From Calditrichia bacterium (GTDB taxonomy: Bacteria > Calditrichota > Calditrichia > RBG-13-44-9 > J075), in contig JACKAP010000002.1 in NCBI GenBank assembly GCA_020635015.1, positions 1 through 64,000 of the forward strand: 64,000 nucleotides of DNA, read 5' to 3'. The notes under the pieces were generated by a model. The model saw only the letters and a program-made list of their open reading frames with translations. It did no database searches and was not told the DNA's origin. Within the stretch, counting starts at the first letter, position 1, and every line of letters begins with the position of its first letter. Made by a program: the position numbers and the translations under genes. This document shows, one piece after another, positions 43,927-52,690 of the stretch.

Positions 43927-46518
43927 ATGAAATTAGGGCACAAACTGCTTTTCACGCTCATCATGCTAACGGCATTGCAAGCCTTGCAGGCACAGGAGGT
44001 GCTGCCGCCGGAGCAATTCTCCGCCGCCCCCCCGGCGACCGGGGAAAATATCGATATCGCCATCCGCTGGGTCGCCAATGAATACCTCAGCCCGGAAAGC
44101 GAGAAAGTCGACCGCAACTATCTCACCTTCGAGTCCTTTGACGAAGTGGCCGGGGAAGATGTGCGGGTGGAGCTGTGGGGCATGCCGGCCTCGCGCGACA
44201 ATATCTGGATCTTCGTGCACGACCGCACCGCCAACAACTGGTGGGCCTACGGGGGCGCGAACAGCGAAGGCGAGGGCTTATGGGTCATCCACGGGGTGCG
44301 CTTCGGCGAAGGCGCCCACCAGGGGCAGCGCTTCACCATCCGCGCGGCGGTACTCAACACCCCGCCGGAAGGTCGCATCCTCGACGGGGAAAAATGGATC
44401 CGTGATGCCCTGGCGGTGTCGGATCCGGTCTACGTTACCATCCAGCGCCGGCTGATCCGGCCCTATCCCCCCAGCGGGCAGGTGGCGGCGCCACAGATCT
44501 GGCTTTCCACCATCGACCACCAGACCGTCTCCACCACAGAGGCGATGGTCACGCCTGCCACTGCCGGGATCGCCGGCACCTTCGAATTTCCGGAAAATGA
44601 CGGCAACGGGCGGATACCTGCCGGAGGCCAGCCGGAACATTACATCTATGTGCTGATCCGCTCTACCGCCGCCGACCGCTGGCGGGTATTTGGTCCGGCG
44701 GTGGTCAACGGCGTCAAATGGGAGATCCGTGATGTCGATATCAGCGATCCGGGAGAGCCGCAATGGGTGAAGTTCAAGATCACTGCCGTGATCAGCCGCA
44801 AACCGCTCTCAGCCGAGAATCTCGATTACGAAGACTGGTGGCTGCAAAAGATCGCCGCCAGCGATCCGGTGGAGGTGGCGGTCAAGCCCCATACTCCCAA
44901 CATCGACCGGCCCTTTCCCGAGATCGGCATCCGCTTTCTGCAGACCCTCAGCGACACCCAGAGCGTCTTCCTGAACCAGCCGCTGACCCTGGACAGCCTG
45001 GGAAGCATCATCCAGGTGGGCGGCCGGGTTGCCAACATTCCCCAGGGCGCTTCGGTATGGCTGCTGATCAACCCCATCGGCACCCCGCTGTGGGAAGTGC
45101 ACGGCAAGGCGCTCGTCACCCCGCCCCGCTGGGAGCTGCCCCTGATCCACAGCAGCCGCCTGAAGTTGCTCAATGTGCGCAAATACCGCCTGCTGGCCAT
45201 GGTCTCCACCACCACGCTGCAGCCGGGGTTGATCGATTATGATGCCTGGCGGATGAACGCCCTTTCGATCTCAGAAGGAGTGGTGATCAACGAGAGCAGC
45301 CAGGCACGGGAATTCAGCAGCCGATTTGCGCTGGATATCGAAACGGTCGGAGGCGTGGATGTTTCCGGTCAGCAGGTGTCGGCCAACCTGCTGCGTAACA
45401 GCGGGGTAGCGGGCAGTGTTAACCGCCTGCCGCAGGGCACCTTTGTGTGGGCCGGCACCCGCCTGGCCGGGGCCGGCGAATGGCAGTTCAGCGGACCGGC
45501 CTTCATCAATGACGACCACTGGCATATCCCGCAGACCGCTTTCGCCCATCTCGACCTGCCCGGGCAGCAGGATCAGGCGCAGGTATATGACGTGGTGGCA
45601 ATCACCACCCGCGGCCCCCTGCCAGTCAACACCTTGAAAGCCGAGCAGTTGCACTGGTACGCCCTGGGAACCTCACCGGTGGTGCGCCTGGCCCATAATG
45701 AAGGGTTTTCATTTCAATTTTCCAATCTGGGAGGTTCGCCGATGCTGTTCCTGATCCTGTTGATACTCGCCATCCTGGGGATGCTGGAGTATTATTTCCG
45801 CTCGGTCAGCGAAGTGACCTTGATCCTGGCCGAAGCCTTCGAGCAGCTCAGCGACTACCTCCAGCGGCAGTTCGCCGACCTGCCCAAACCGGAGATCATC
45901 CCCTCCTCATTCGGGATCATCATCCTGGTGCTGGGGATTTTCGCTATCGCCGGCTATTTCCCAATTTACACCCACGTGCTGGAAGAGGTGCTCCATCTCT
46001 CGCCGGATAAGAGCGAGAGCCTGGCCCTGCTGCTGATCATCTTTATCGGCCTGGCCGGGGTGATCACCCACCTGAGCATCGAGTATGTCAGCATGCGTGA
46101 GGGCAGTTTTCTCAACCGCATTTTCGATTATTTTCTGAATTACGCCCTGCCGATCACGGTGTTGCTGGTGACCTTCTGCCTTTGGGGCGTGCAGGCGCTG
46201 CTTTACCTGGAGCTTTATATGCGGCAGGTAGAACCCGGCAATATCCGCATCCCTGCGGCGATGGGGGCAGCTGCCTTCTTCATTGCCGGTATCGAGACCC
46301 TGGGCTTTTATTGGGCCACCCGCCTGGGGAAGGAATTCTTCGGCTGGCTGATCTTCAACCTGTTCATCTTCGCCCCCCCGGCGATATTAGGGAAATTTTT
46401 CCGGGTGGCCCACACCTTTTTCCAGGGCCTGCACCATCGCGGGCAAAACGAGGAAGCGGCGCCGGCGCGCAAGCACACCCTGCCGGACCGCAGCGCAGAA
46501 TCGGCCGCAACTGAGTAG
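43927..46518 (+). CDS. Repeat-domain protein with six C-terminal membrane segments (envelope set, gene 2)
   Basis: 863 residues with a signal peptide (1-23, ending QALQAQ). Four repeats of the same kind as in gene 1 begin at about residues 38, 191, 334 and 475, with matching landmarks: VWLLINPIG..WEVHGKALVTPPRWEL, then RLLAMVS; and VWAGTRLAG..WQFSGPAFINDDHWHI, then VVAITT. Residues about 603-824 contain six hydrophobic spans and the last about 40 are polar. The plan, large extracytoplasmic repeats on a membrane bundle, suggests a membrane platform that displays the repeats. I recognise no transporter or enzyme family. Confidence 0.7.
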   Translation: MKLGHKLLFTLIMLTALQALQAQEVLPPEQFSAAPPATGENIDIAIRWVANEYLSPESEKVDRNYLTFESFDEVAGEDVRVELWGMPASRDNIWIFVHDRTANNWWAYGGANSEGEGLWVIHGVRFGEGAHQGQRFTIRAAVLNTPPEGRILDGEKWIRDALAVSDPVYVTIQRRLIRPYPPSGQVAAPQIWLSTIDHQTVSTTEAMVTPATAGIAGTFEFPENDGNGRIPAGGQPEHYIYVLIRSTAADRWRVFGPAVVNGVKWEIRDVDISDPGEPQWVKFKITAVISRKPLSAENLDYEDWWLQKIAASDPVEVAVKPHTPNIDRPFPEIGIRFLQTLSDTQSVFLNQPLTLDSLGSIIQVGGRVANIPQGASVWLLINPIGTPLWEVHGKALVTPPRWELPLIHSSRLKLLNVRKYRLLAMVSTTTLQPGLIDYDAWRMNALSISEGVVINESSQAREFSSRFALDIETVGGVDVSGQQVSANLLRNSGVAGSVNRLPQGTFVWAGTRLAGAGEWQFSGPAFINDDHWHIPQTAFAHLDLPGQQDQAQVYDVVAITTRGPLPVNTLKAEQLHWYALGTSPVVRLAHNEGFSFQFSNLGGSPMLFLILLILAILGMLEYYFRSVSEVTLILAEAFEQLSDYLQRQFADLPKPEIIPSSFGIIILVLGIFAIAGYFPIYTHVLEEVLHLSPDKSESLALLLIIFIGLAGVITHLSIEYVSMREGSFLNRIFDYFLNYALPITVLLVTFCLWGVQALLYLELYMRQVEPGNIRIPAAMGAAAFFIAGIETLGFYWATRLGKEFFGWLIFNLFIFAPPAILGKFFRVAHTFFQGLHHRGQNEEAAPARKHTLPDRSAESAATE

Positions 46519-46757
46519 GATGGGAATGCGGATTTCGGAATGCGGATTTTTTTGATTGTGGAGGGCGGAGTGAGTCGAATGCGGAGTGTGGAGTATGGAG
46601 TGCGGAGTGGCAAAACGTAAAGATTGGAGCGTAGAGTGATTAAATATTAATAGTGGGTCGAATGGTTATTCGATCTGTTGGAGTATAGGATGAAATAATG
46701 AATATATCGGAGCCGTTTATATAATTCCGCATTCCGAAATCCGAAATCCGCATTATA
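46519..46757. repeat. ATGCGGATTTCGG inverted repeat and GAGTGCG words
   Basis: GAATGCGGATTTCGGAATGC (46525-46544) faces GCATTCCGAAATCCGAAATC (about 46729-46748). GAGTGCGGAGTG-like words at 46558-46612 recall those at 31747. No gene is seen between genes 2 and 3 of the envelope set. Confidence 0.75.
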
Positions 46758-46774
46758 GAAAAGAGGTTCAAAAT

Positions 46775-47611
46775 ATGTCTTCAGCCAAAAAAGCATTGAT
46801 ACTACTAAGCGGGATTGTGTTCATAGCGATTGCCGGGATCGGCGCGGTGTTTGCCGTGTTTGTCAAACTGGCGGAGGTGCAGTTTACCCCGGGAGCGGAG
46901 ATCTACCTGCGCGATGTTTATGTGGTGATCGACCAAACCCTCTCGATGGCCCAGGGGCAGCGCCGCGAGGCCCGGGATATGCTCAAGGAGGAGATCCTCC
47001 GCGAGATGGGACCCGGCGACCGCATCTTCTGCTACCGCATCGGCTCAGACTTCCGGGAGAGCAGCGACCGGGTGTTCACCAGCTCGCGCGACCTTCCCAA
47101 GATCTATGAAAACATCACTGCGGTGGCCCCGGCCGACCTGCCGGAGGCTTTCAAGAGCGACCTGCTGGTGCGCTGGGACCGGTTCTCCCGGGAGCGGTCT
47201 GGCTGGATAGAACGCCTCGACAACCTGGATTCGCCGCAGGGCAATTACAGCGACTACCTCGGCACCCTGGAAGAGATCGCCCGCCGCATCAACAGCCCGG
47301 CCGACCCAAATCTGGGGAGAGAAAAATGGCTGATCGTGCTCGGCGACCTGAAGCATGAGCCGGTGCTGTCTTCCCCCCCAGTCCCGGGCAGCAACGAGAA
47401 GCGCCAGTTCCACGAGGTGCACATCCACATGGTCTATCCCGGCGGCATCCACCAGCGAAGCGAACAGGAGCGCATCGAGCGCTTTTGGAAACAGTTTTTC
47501 ACCGCCCGCGGCGCCAAAACCGTCAATTTCATCTCCTACGACGGCTTCATCGGGCATTTTCCCCGCCATCAGGTACCGGGACCGGAAACGCTGGGACTGG
47601 CAGGGAAGTGA
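46775..47611 (+). CDS. Membrane-anchored von Willebrand A-like protein (envelope set, gene 3)
   Basis: 278 residues. One N-terminal membrane segment (about 7-31) leaves the rest outside the cytoplasm. VYVVIDQTLSM fits the first vWA strand with a MIDAS-type D-x-T-x-S (Asp53, Thr55, Ser57). GDRIFCYRIG (about 81), YLGTLEEIARRI (about 161) and KWLIVLGDLK (Asp191) fit later strands and metal-loop positions. vWA domains with intact MIDAS bind partner proteins through a divalent metal. It follows the two repeat proteins on the same strand, so they are candidate partners. The start ATG follows AAAGAGGTTC. Confidence 0.75.
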   Translation: MSSAKKALILLSGIVFIAIAGIGAVFAVFVKLAEVQFTPGAEIYLRDVYVVIDQTLSMAQGQRREARDMLKEEILREMGPGDRIFCYRIGSDFRESSDRVFTSSRDLPKIYENITAVAPADLPEAFKSDLLVRWDRFSRERSGWIERLDNLDSPQGNYSDYLGTLEEIARRINSPADPNLGREKWLIVLGDLKHEPVLSSPPVPGSNEKRQFHEVHIHMVYPGGIHQRSEQERIERFWKQFFTARGAKTVNFISYDGFIGHFPRHQVPGPETLGLAGK

Positions 47612-47950
47612 TGCGGAATGCGGAGTGCGGAGTGCGGAGTGTGGAATGAAAAACGCGTGGAGCGTAGAGCGTGGAGCGAAGTGTCATTGGCGCTTAGCGC
47701 GTCATTGGGGCTCCGCCCGTCATTGGCCTGCGGCCTAAGTACAATCGTGAGCGCAGCGAACAAATATCGCGAACGCAGTGAGCAAATATCGTGAGCGAAG
47801 CAAACTAACATCGCGAACGCAGTGAGCAAATATCGTGAGCAAAGCGAACTAACATCGCGAGCGCCAGCGAGCAAACATCGCGAGCGCCAGCGAGCAAACA
47901 TCGCGAGCGCCAGCGAGCAAACATCGCGAGCGCCAGCGAGCAAACATCAA
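47612..47950. repeat. Micro-hairpin array combining both linker families
   Basis: GAGTGCGG words (47617-47643) are followed by GTCATTG units with GCGC-TTA-GCGC and GGCC-TGC-GGCC hairpins (47680-47735). Then come at least eight ATCGCGAGCGCCAGCGAGCAA-type units (about 47745-47948), the last four almost identical at a 23-base period. No gene is credible in this 445-base gap. Confidence 0.85.
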
Positions 47951-48056
47951 ATATCTATTTCATTTCCCACTCGCCTTTTTTATTTTACCCACGCATCAAA
48001 TAACATTCGAACCACCAGATGCCATTGCGAACCACGGATTTGAAAAGGAGGCTGTT

Positions 48057-48503
48057 ATGGCGATTTTCTGCACCGATGCCGGCCATGGGGGAACGGACAG
48101 CGGCGCTGCCTGGCAAAACGTTCTTGAAAAAGAACTCAATCTACGCTACGTTTTGGCATTTAACGATGAGTTGAAGAAACGCGGCCACCAGGTCTGGACC
48201 ACTCGCAAAACCGATCAGCATGTGCCCAACCTCACCACCCGCTGCCAGTTGATCAATGCCCATCACAGCCAGGGCACTCCCAAGTTTGACGCGATCATCT
48301 CCCTGCACTGCGATGTGGCCGCCTACCGCAGCGCCTCCAGCGGGCGCTATATGGCCAACGAGGCGGTCCGGGGTTTTTACGCCATCTACAGCCGCGAATC
48401 GATCCAGGGGCGCGACCTGGCCAAAAGCATTGCCAATGAGGCGAAAGAAAACGGGATCGCCGTAAAAGACGGCGGTAAGATGACCATATTGATTCAGAGT
48501 TGA
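48057..48503 (+). CDS. N-acetylmuramoyl-L-alanine amidase (Amidase_3), C-terminally truncated
   Basis: 148 residues. FCTDAGHGGTDSGA has the first zinc histidine (His10), NVLEKELNLRY has the glutamate ligand, and AIISLHCDVAA has the later histidine. These match the Amidase_3 fold, which cleaves peptidoglycan side chains. The domain normally continues through a strand with the second catalytic Glu (often VELGF); here it stops at GGKMTILIQS, and repeat-like DNA follows. No alternative frame restores the missing part. There is no signal peptide, as in phage or autolysin-type forms. It is probably inactive or a remnant. Confidence 0.75.
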   Translation: MAIFCTDAGHGGTDSGAAWQNVLEKELNLRYVLAFNDELKKRGHQVWTTRKTDQHVPNLTTRCQLINAHHSQGTPKFDAIISLHCDVAAYRSASSGRYMANEAVRGFYAIYSRESIQGRDLAKSIANEAKENGIAVKDGGKMTILIQS

Positions 48504-48524
48504 TGAATCCTGACAATTATTCCG

Positions 48525-48650
48525 CGCATTTTCAAGGCGGGGATCCCGAATTGTTTCGGGAGCGACGCGTTCAGCGAGCCAATCAGGGGCGGTTGACCCG
48601 TAGTTTCGCTCCACGCTCTACGCTCCACGTTTTCCATTCCGAAACTCGCA
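48525..48650. repeat. Repeat-rich gap with TCGCTCCACGCTCTACGC words
   Basis: TCCCGAATTGTTTCGGGA (about 48543-48560) is an imperfect hairpin. TTTCGCTCCACGCTCTACGC (48603-48622) is a dispersed word also found inverted at about 47653-47680 and, in altered form, inside the coding start of the BamA-like gene (about 32142-32175). Confidence 0.6.
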
Positions 48651-48678
48651 TCAAGTTTCAACCATCAATGGAGTTCTC

Positions 48679-49452
48679 TTGGCCTATCTCATCGTCTGCA
48701 TCGTTGCATTACTCGCCTCCGGGCTGACGCTGTTTTCCGGGTTTGGACTGGGCACCTTGCTGCTGCCGGCCTTCGCGCTGTTTTTTCCGGCGGAGGTCGC
48801 GGTAGCCCTGACGGCGGTAGTGCATTTCCTGAATAACCTTTTCAAGCTCTATCTGGTGGGGAAATTTGCCGACCGCAACGTAGTGCTGCGCTTCGGGATC
48901 CCGGCGATCCTGGCGGCCTATGGCGGCGCCCGGCTGCTGCTCTGGCTGGCCGACATGCCTCCGCTGCTGCGCTACACGCTCTTCTCCAACTCCCTGGAGA
49001 TCATGCCGGTCAACCTGACCATCGGGGTGTTGATGATCGGCTTCGCGGTGATGGAACTGCTTCCGGAGCGCAAGCAATTTACCCTGGATGCACGTTACTT
49101 GCCTTTCGGAGGGCTGCTCAGCGGTTTTTTTGGCGGGGTTTCCGGTCACCAGGGCGCGCTGCGGAGTATGTTCCTGCTGCGCTGCGGCCTGAGCAAAGAT
49201 AGTTTTATCGCCACCGGGGTGGTGATCGCCTGCCTGATCGACACCTCCCGCCTGTTTGTCTACAGCGATCGGTTTCATCCGGCCAATTTTCAGGAGAGCG
49301 GCGGTTTATTGATCGCCGCCACCCTGGCCGCCTTCGCCGGTGCCTTCATCGGGCGCCAATACATGCACAAGATCACCATGCGCGGGGTGCAAATCCTGGT
49401 GGCGGTGCTGCTGTTCCTCCTCTCCCTGGGGCTTATAGCTGGAATTATCTAA
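48679..49452 (+). CDS. TauE/SafE-family (TSUP) membrane permease
   Basis: 257 residues starting at TTG after TGGAG. It is a multi-span membrane protein with the two-half plan of the sulfite exporter TauE/SafE family: LASGLTLFSGFGLGTLLLPAF (in two parts) near the N-terminus, and GGLLSGFFGGVSGHQGALR in the second half, the typical G-x-x-x-G-x-x-G-x-x-G core. Members move sulfite, sulfonates or other organic anions. No sulfur gene is nearby, so the substrate is open. A dispersed repeat lies directly upstream. Confidence 0.88.
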   Translation: MAYLIVCIVALLASGLTLFSGFGLGTLLLPAFALFFPAEVAVALTAVVHFLNNLFKLYLVGKFADRNVVLRFGIPAILAAYGGARLLLWLADMPPLLRYTLFSNSLEIMPVNLTIGVLMIGFAVMELLPERKQFTLDARYLPFGGLLSGFFGGVSGHQGALRSMFLLRCGLSKDSFIATGVVIACLIDTSRLFVYSDRFHPANFQESGGLLIAATLAAFAGAFIGRQYMHKITMRGVQILVAVLLFLLSLGLIAGII

Positions 49453-49469
49453 TCTTCACAACTTAATAG

Positions 49470-49652
49470 AACGCGGATAACGCGGATGGCGCGGATTCTC
49501 GCGGATGAATGATTAAACAAAAAAAACAGACACCTTCGAATAATAAGATCTCTGTGATCTTTACGCCTGCTTTGCGCCCTTTGCAGTAATTTTTGATAAT
49601 CCTGCGCGAAGCATCCAAAAAATCTGCGTAAATCAGCGTCATCCGCGTTCTA
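49470..49652. repeat. GCGGAT-type inverted repeat
   Basis: AGAACGCGGATAACGCGGAT (49470-49489) faces GCGTCATCCGCGTTCT (about 49635-49650). It lies between the convergent TSUP and DUF1116 genes. A second copy lies at 58088-58345. Confidence 0.8.
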
Positions 49653-51054
49653 TTTCACGAACATCTCCGCCAGGCCTTCGTAGGCGGCCTGGAAGGGCTG
49701 CATCGGGGCATTGAGCACGCCGGCGCCGATCTGGCCCACGCCAGGTTCGCGATGCGCCACCCCGGTATCGATAAAAGGCAAAATATTTTTCTCCACCACC
49801 TTCACCGCATCGATGCCGGTGGGCGTGCCCCGGAAATCCAGGTAAGGGATCTGGTAAACATTGTTCTCCGCGGCGGTGATCTCGTACATCTGCAGGGTAT
49901 AGCGCAGAGCGTCTGCGGCGCTACCGCCGACAAACTGCACGATCGCCGGCGCGGCGGCAATCGCAAATCCGCCCAGCCCGGCGGTCTCGGTAATCGCGCT
50001 GTCGCCGATATCCGGGTTGGCATCCTCTCGGGAGTAACCAGGGAAGAACAGGGCATCGGGGAGGTCGGCCGGGCCGGTGAACCAGCGCCCGCCGGTGCCG
50101 GAGAGCTGGATCCCGAAATCGGTGCCGTTGCGGGCCATCACCGTCAGCACGCTGCTGTGGGCGATCCCCGGGCGGCATCCAGGGTGGCCTTGGCGGCGGG
50201 CATGGAGAGATTGAGAAAAAAATGATCGTTCCCGTTGATAAAATCCAATACGGATTTAATCGCGGCGGTATCGAAACCGCTGCCGGCAATCGCCGGGGCC
50301 AGCGTGCGGTAGAGCAGTGAAGTCGCGGCGCGGTTGCGATTGTGCACCTCGTCGCCCATGTGCAGGGCCTGGGCAATCAGATGTTTGAGATCGATCCTGC
50401 CCGCATCTTGCAGCGCCCGCTGCAGCACCGGAAAGAGGGTACCTTCCATCCAGGAGAGCTTTTCAATCACCTCAGTGCCGTACGCACCGTAACGCAGCAC
50501 CCGGCCCAGGCCTTCGTTGAGGGTGCAGAAAGCCCGGTTGCCGTAAGCTTCATTCTCGACGATGAACACCGGCATCGAGGGGGTGATGATCCCGGCCATC
50601 GGCCCCACCGCCTGGTGCTCGTGGCAGGGAGCGAGGGCGATCTCCCCGGAGGCGGCCAGCTTCTCCGCTTCCGCAACCGATTTCGCCCGCCCTTCGTAGA
50701 GCAGGCCGCCGATCACCGCTCCGCGCATCGGGCCGCACATCCGCTCCCAGGTAACCGGCGGGCCGGCATGTAAAAAGAGGCCTTCCTCCATACCCGGAAT
50801 CACCTCCCGGGCCCGGGCCATGCCGGTCAACACCGGCATTCCCTGCAGGATGATCTCCGCCGCCTTCCGGTTGGCGTTTGCGATCTTCTCCCGGTTTGCG
50901 CGATTGCCCGGCGAGCTTCATCACTCACCGCCGCCGCAGGCCGCCAATCGACCTGCACCACCGGCACGCTGGCCTGGGTCAAGCCAGCACGAAACTCGCT
51001 CAGACCGAGATTAATAACGCTGAGAGGCTGCTCAAACAGTGTTTTTATCGCCAT
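49650..51054 (-). pseudogene. DUF1116 (YlbE/AllG-like) gene with two frame breaks
   Basis: Three frames together spell one DUF1116 protein of about 465 residues. The first part (from ATG 51054, after GAGGAGAAAACCC) has INLGLSEF and VPVVQVDWRPA. The middle (about 50890-50165) continues GREKIANANRKAAEIILQG, REVIPGM and CHEHQAVGPMAGI. The last part (to 49650) has IAHSSVLTVMARNGTDFGI and TETAGLGGFA. The breaks lie at about 50890-50897 and 50163-50172, both at G/C runs. In E. coli the homologue AllG is reported to work with AllF (FdrA) and AllH as oxamate carbamoyltransferase. FdrA and DUF2877 genes lie just upstream here. Confidence 0.82.
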
Positions 51055-51065
51055 GGGTTTTCTCC

Positions 51066-51118
51066 TCTGCGGAGGGCGGAGGGCACAGGGTTTCAAAGCC
51101 CTCTGCCCTCCGCCCTTT
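51066..51118. repeat. GGAGGGC inverted repeat
   Basis: GCGGAGGGCGGAGGGCACAG faces CCCTCTGCCCTCCGCCC across TTTCAAAG. It lies between the fdrA stop and the DUF1116 start and could attenuate or protect the transcript. Confidence 0.75.
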
Positions 51119-51157
51119 GCGAATCTAAAATCAATTTCAAACTTCCTCTCCGGATTG

Positions 51158-52690
51158 TCACTTTGCACCCTGCCCCAGCACCATCCCCGCCAATTGGCAG
51201 GCGGCGGCATGGGTGGGGGTGACGAATGCGCCGGCTTTGCGCAGGGCTTTCTCCACCGCCCCGCGGGATTGCGGATCCTGCTCGGTGCCGGTCACGGAAC
51301 AGATGATGCAGGCCTGCATGGCAGCCTGGCGCAATGCGTCCTCCAACTCAGCGGCCGGATCGGGATGGGCGCCGTAGCCGAGCACAATATCAAGCAGAAT
51401 CACGGCAACGTCCGGATCCTGCGCTTCCGCCAGCAGGCGTTGCCGGCGCAGGGAAAAATCGATCATCGGATGGGGCCGGCCGACGGTCAGGGCATCTTCG
51501 CCGAAATCGATCAGGCTATGTCCCCGGCTGACCAGCGGATCTTCCAGCAACCCGATCCCTTTTCCCGGCAGATTGGAAAAGAGCGGCTTCAACTGCTCAC
51601 GAAACAGGATCTGTGCCTCATTGCAGAAGGTGCCTCCGCTGTACAGGCCGCGCAGGTAACGCCGGCCGGACGCCAAGCGGCGGGTGGCCTCCCGGGCCAG
51701 GTTGGCATATTCTTTCTGGCGAAGTGACCAGACAGATGTATGGTCCTCACCTTGTTTCCCCCGGCTCCGTGCGACCGCCTGGTAAGCGGCGGCTTCCAGC
51801 GTCTGGGGCGCATTAGCAGCCGGGGCATCATCGCCCAGGAAAAAAGTGACCACCGGTTTGCGGATATCACGGAGACGTTCGCGGATCTTATGCAACACCG
51901 CAGCATCGGGAGGCTTGGAAATCAGCAGGATCACTTCCGTGTGCGCATCGGCGGCCAGCGCCTCCAGCGCGGCCAGGAAGGTTCGCCCACCCACCACCGC
52001 CTTCACATCACGGCCGCCGGTGCCGATGGCCTGGGAGACGCCCTCGCCGAGATTATGGATGATGCTGCTCACCTCCTGCAGCCCGGTGCCGGAGGCAGCG
52101 ACAATCCCGATCTTCCCCCGGCGCACTGCATTGGCAAATCCCAGCGGCGCGCCGTTGATGATCGCGGTGCCGCAATCCGGCCCCATCAGCAGCAGGCCGC
52201 GCTCGTCGGCCAGTTGTTTGAGCGCGACCTCCTCCTCCAGCGGCACATTATCGGAGAAGATCATCACATGCAGGCCGTTTTCCAGCGCCTTGCGCGCCTC
52301 CGCCGCGGCATAGCGCCCGGCCAGGGAGATCAATACCAGGTTGGCGCCGGGCAACTGCCGCAGGGCGCCTTCCAGGCTCCCGGGCTGAAAATCCGCCGCC
52401 CCCGCCGCGGCCGGCTTCATCTCCACCAGCAGTTCATCGAGCCGCGCCAGAGCGGCGTCCCCGGCGGCGGCATCCGCACAGCGCAGGGCAACCAGCAAGT
52501 CGGCGCCTCCAGCAGTTGCGAAATCATCCAGCAGCAAGTCCGCCGCCGCCAGGATCTCGCGATTCTCCGCGGTGCCCATCACCACTGCGGCGTCAGCTAC
52601 CCCGTCCAGCGCTGTCAGGGCTTTCCCAACCCGCATCAGGGTCACCGAATCAAAATATTTGCCTTTAAGCACCTTTCCGCGAATCAACAT
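51158..52690 (-). CDS. fdrA: FdrA/AllF-family protein
   Basis: 510 residues, the usual length. It has the succinyl-CoA-synthetase-like fold of FdrA: SVTLMRVGKALTAL and VMGTAENREIL at the N-terminus, LLLMGPDCGTAIINGAPLGFAN, GIVAASGTGLQEVSSIIH, GGRDVKAVVGG and the late LLDIVLGYGAHPDPA. YSGGTFCNEAQIL is also typical. E. coli FdrA (AllF) is reported to form oxamate carbamoyltransferase with AllG and AllH in allantoin use. It overlaps the DUF2877 gene by 26 bases and precedes the DUF1116 gene, so the trio is conserved here. No carbamate kinase is seen. Confidence 0.93.
   Translation of the reverse strand: MLIRGKVLKGKYFDSVTLMRVGKALTALDGVADAAVVMGTAENREILAAADLLLDDFATAGGADLLVALRCADAAAGDAALARLDELLVEMKPAAAGAADFQPGSLEGALRQLPGANLVLISLAGRYAAAEARKALENGLHVMIFSDNVPLEEEVALKQLADERGLLLMGPDCGTAIINGAPLGFANAVRRGKIGIVAASGTGLQEVSSIIHNLGEGVSQAIGTGGRDVKAVVGGRTFLAALEALAADAHTEVILLISKPPDAAVLHKIRERLRDIRKPVVTFFLGDDAPAANAPQTLEAAAYQAVARSRGKQGEDHTSVWSLRQKEYANLAREATRRLASGRRYLRGLYSGGTFCNEAQILFREQLKPLFSNLPGKGIGLLEDPLVSRGHSLIDFGEDALTVGRPHPMIDFSLRRQRLLAEAQDPDVAVILLDIVLGYGAHPDPAAELEDALRQAAMQACIICSVTGTEQDPQSRGAVEKALRKAGAFVTPTHAAACQLAGMVLGQGAK

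Noticed and set aside
47745..47948. A CRISPR array
   Set aside because: The 23-base units are themselves hairpins repeated head to tail with no unique spacers of constant length, and no cas gene is in the window.
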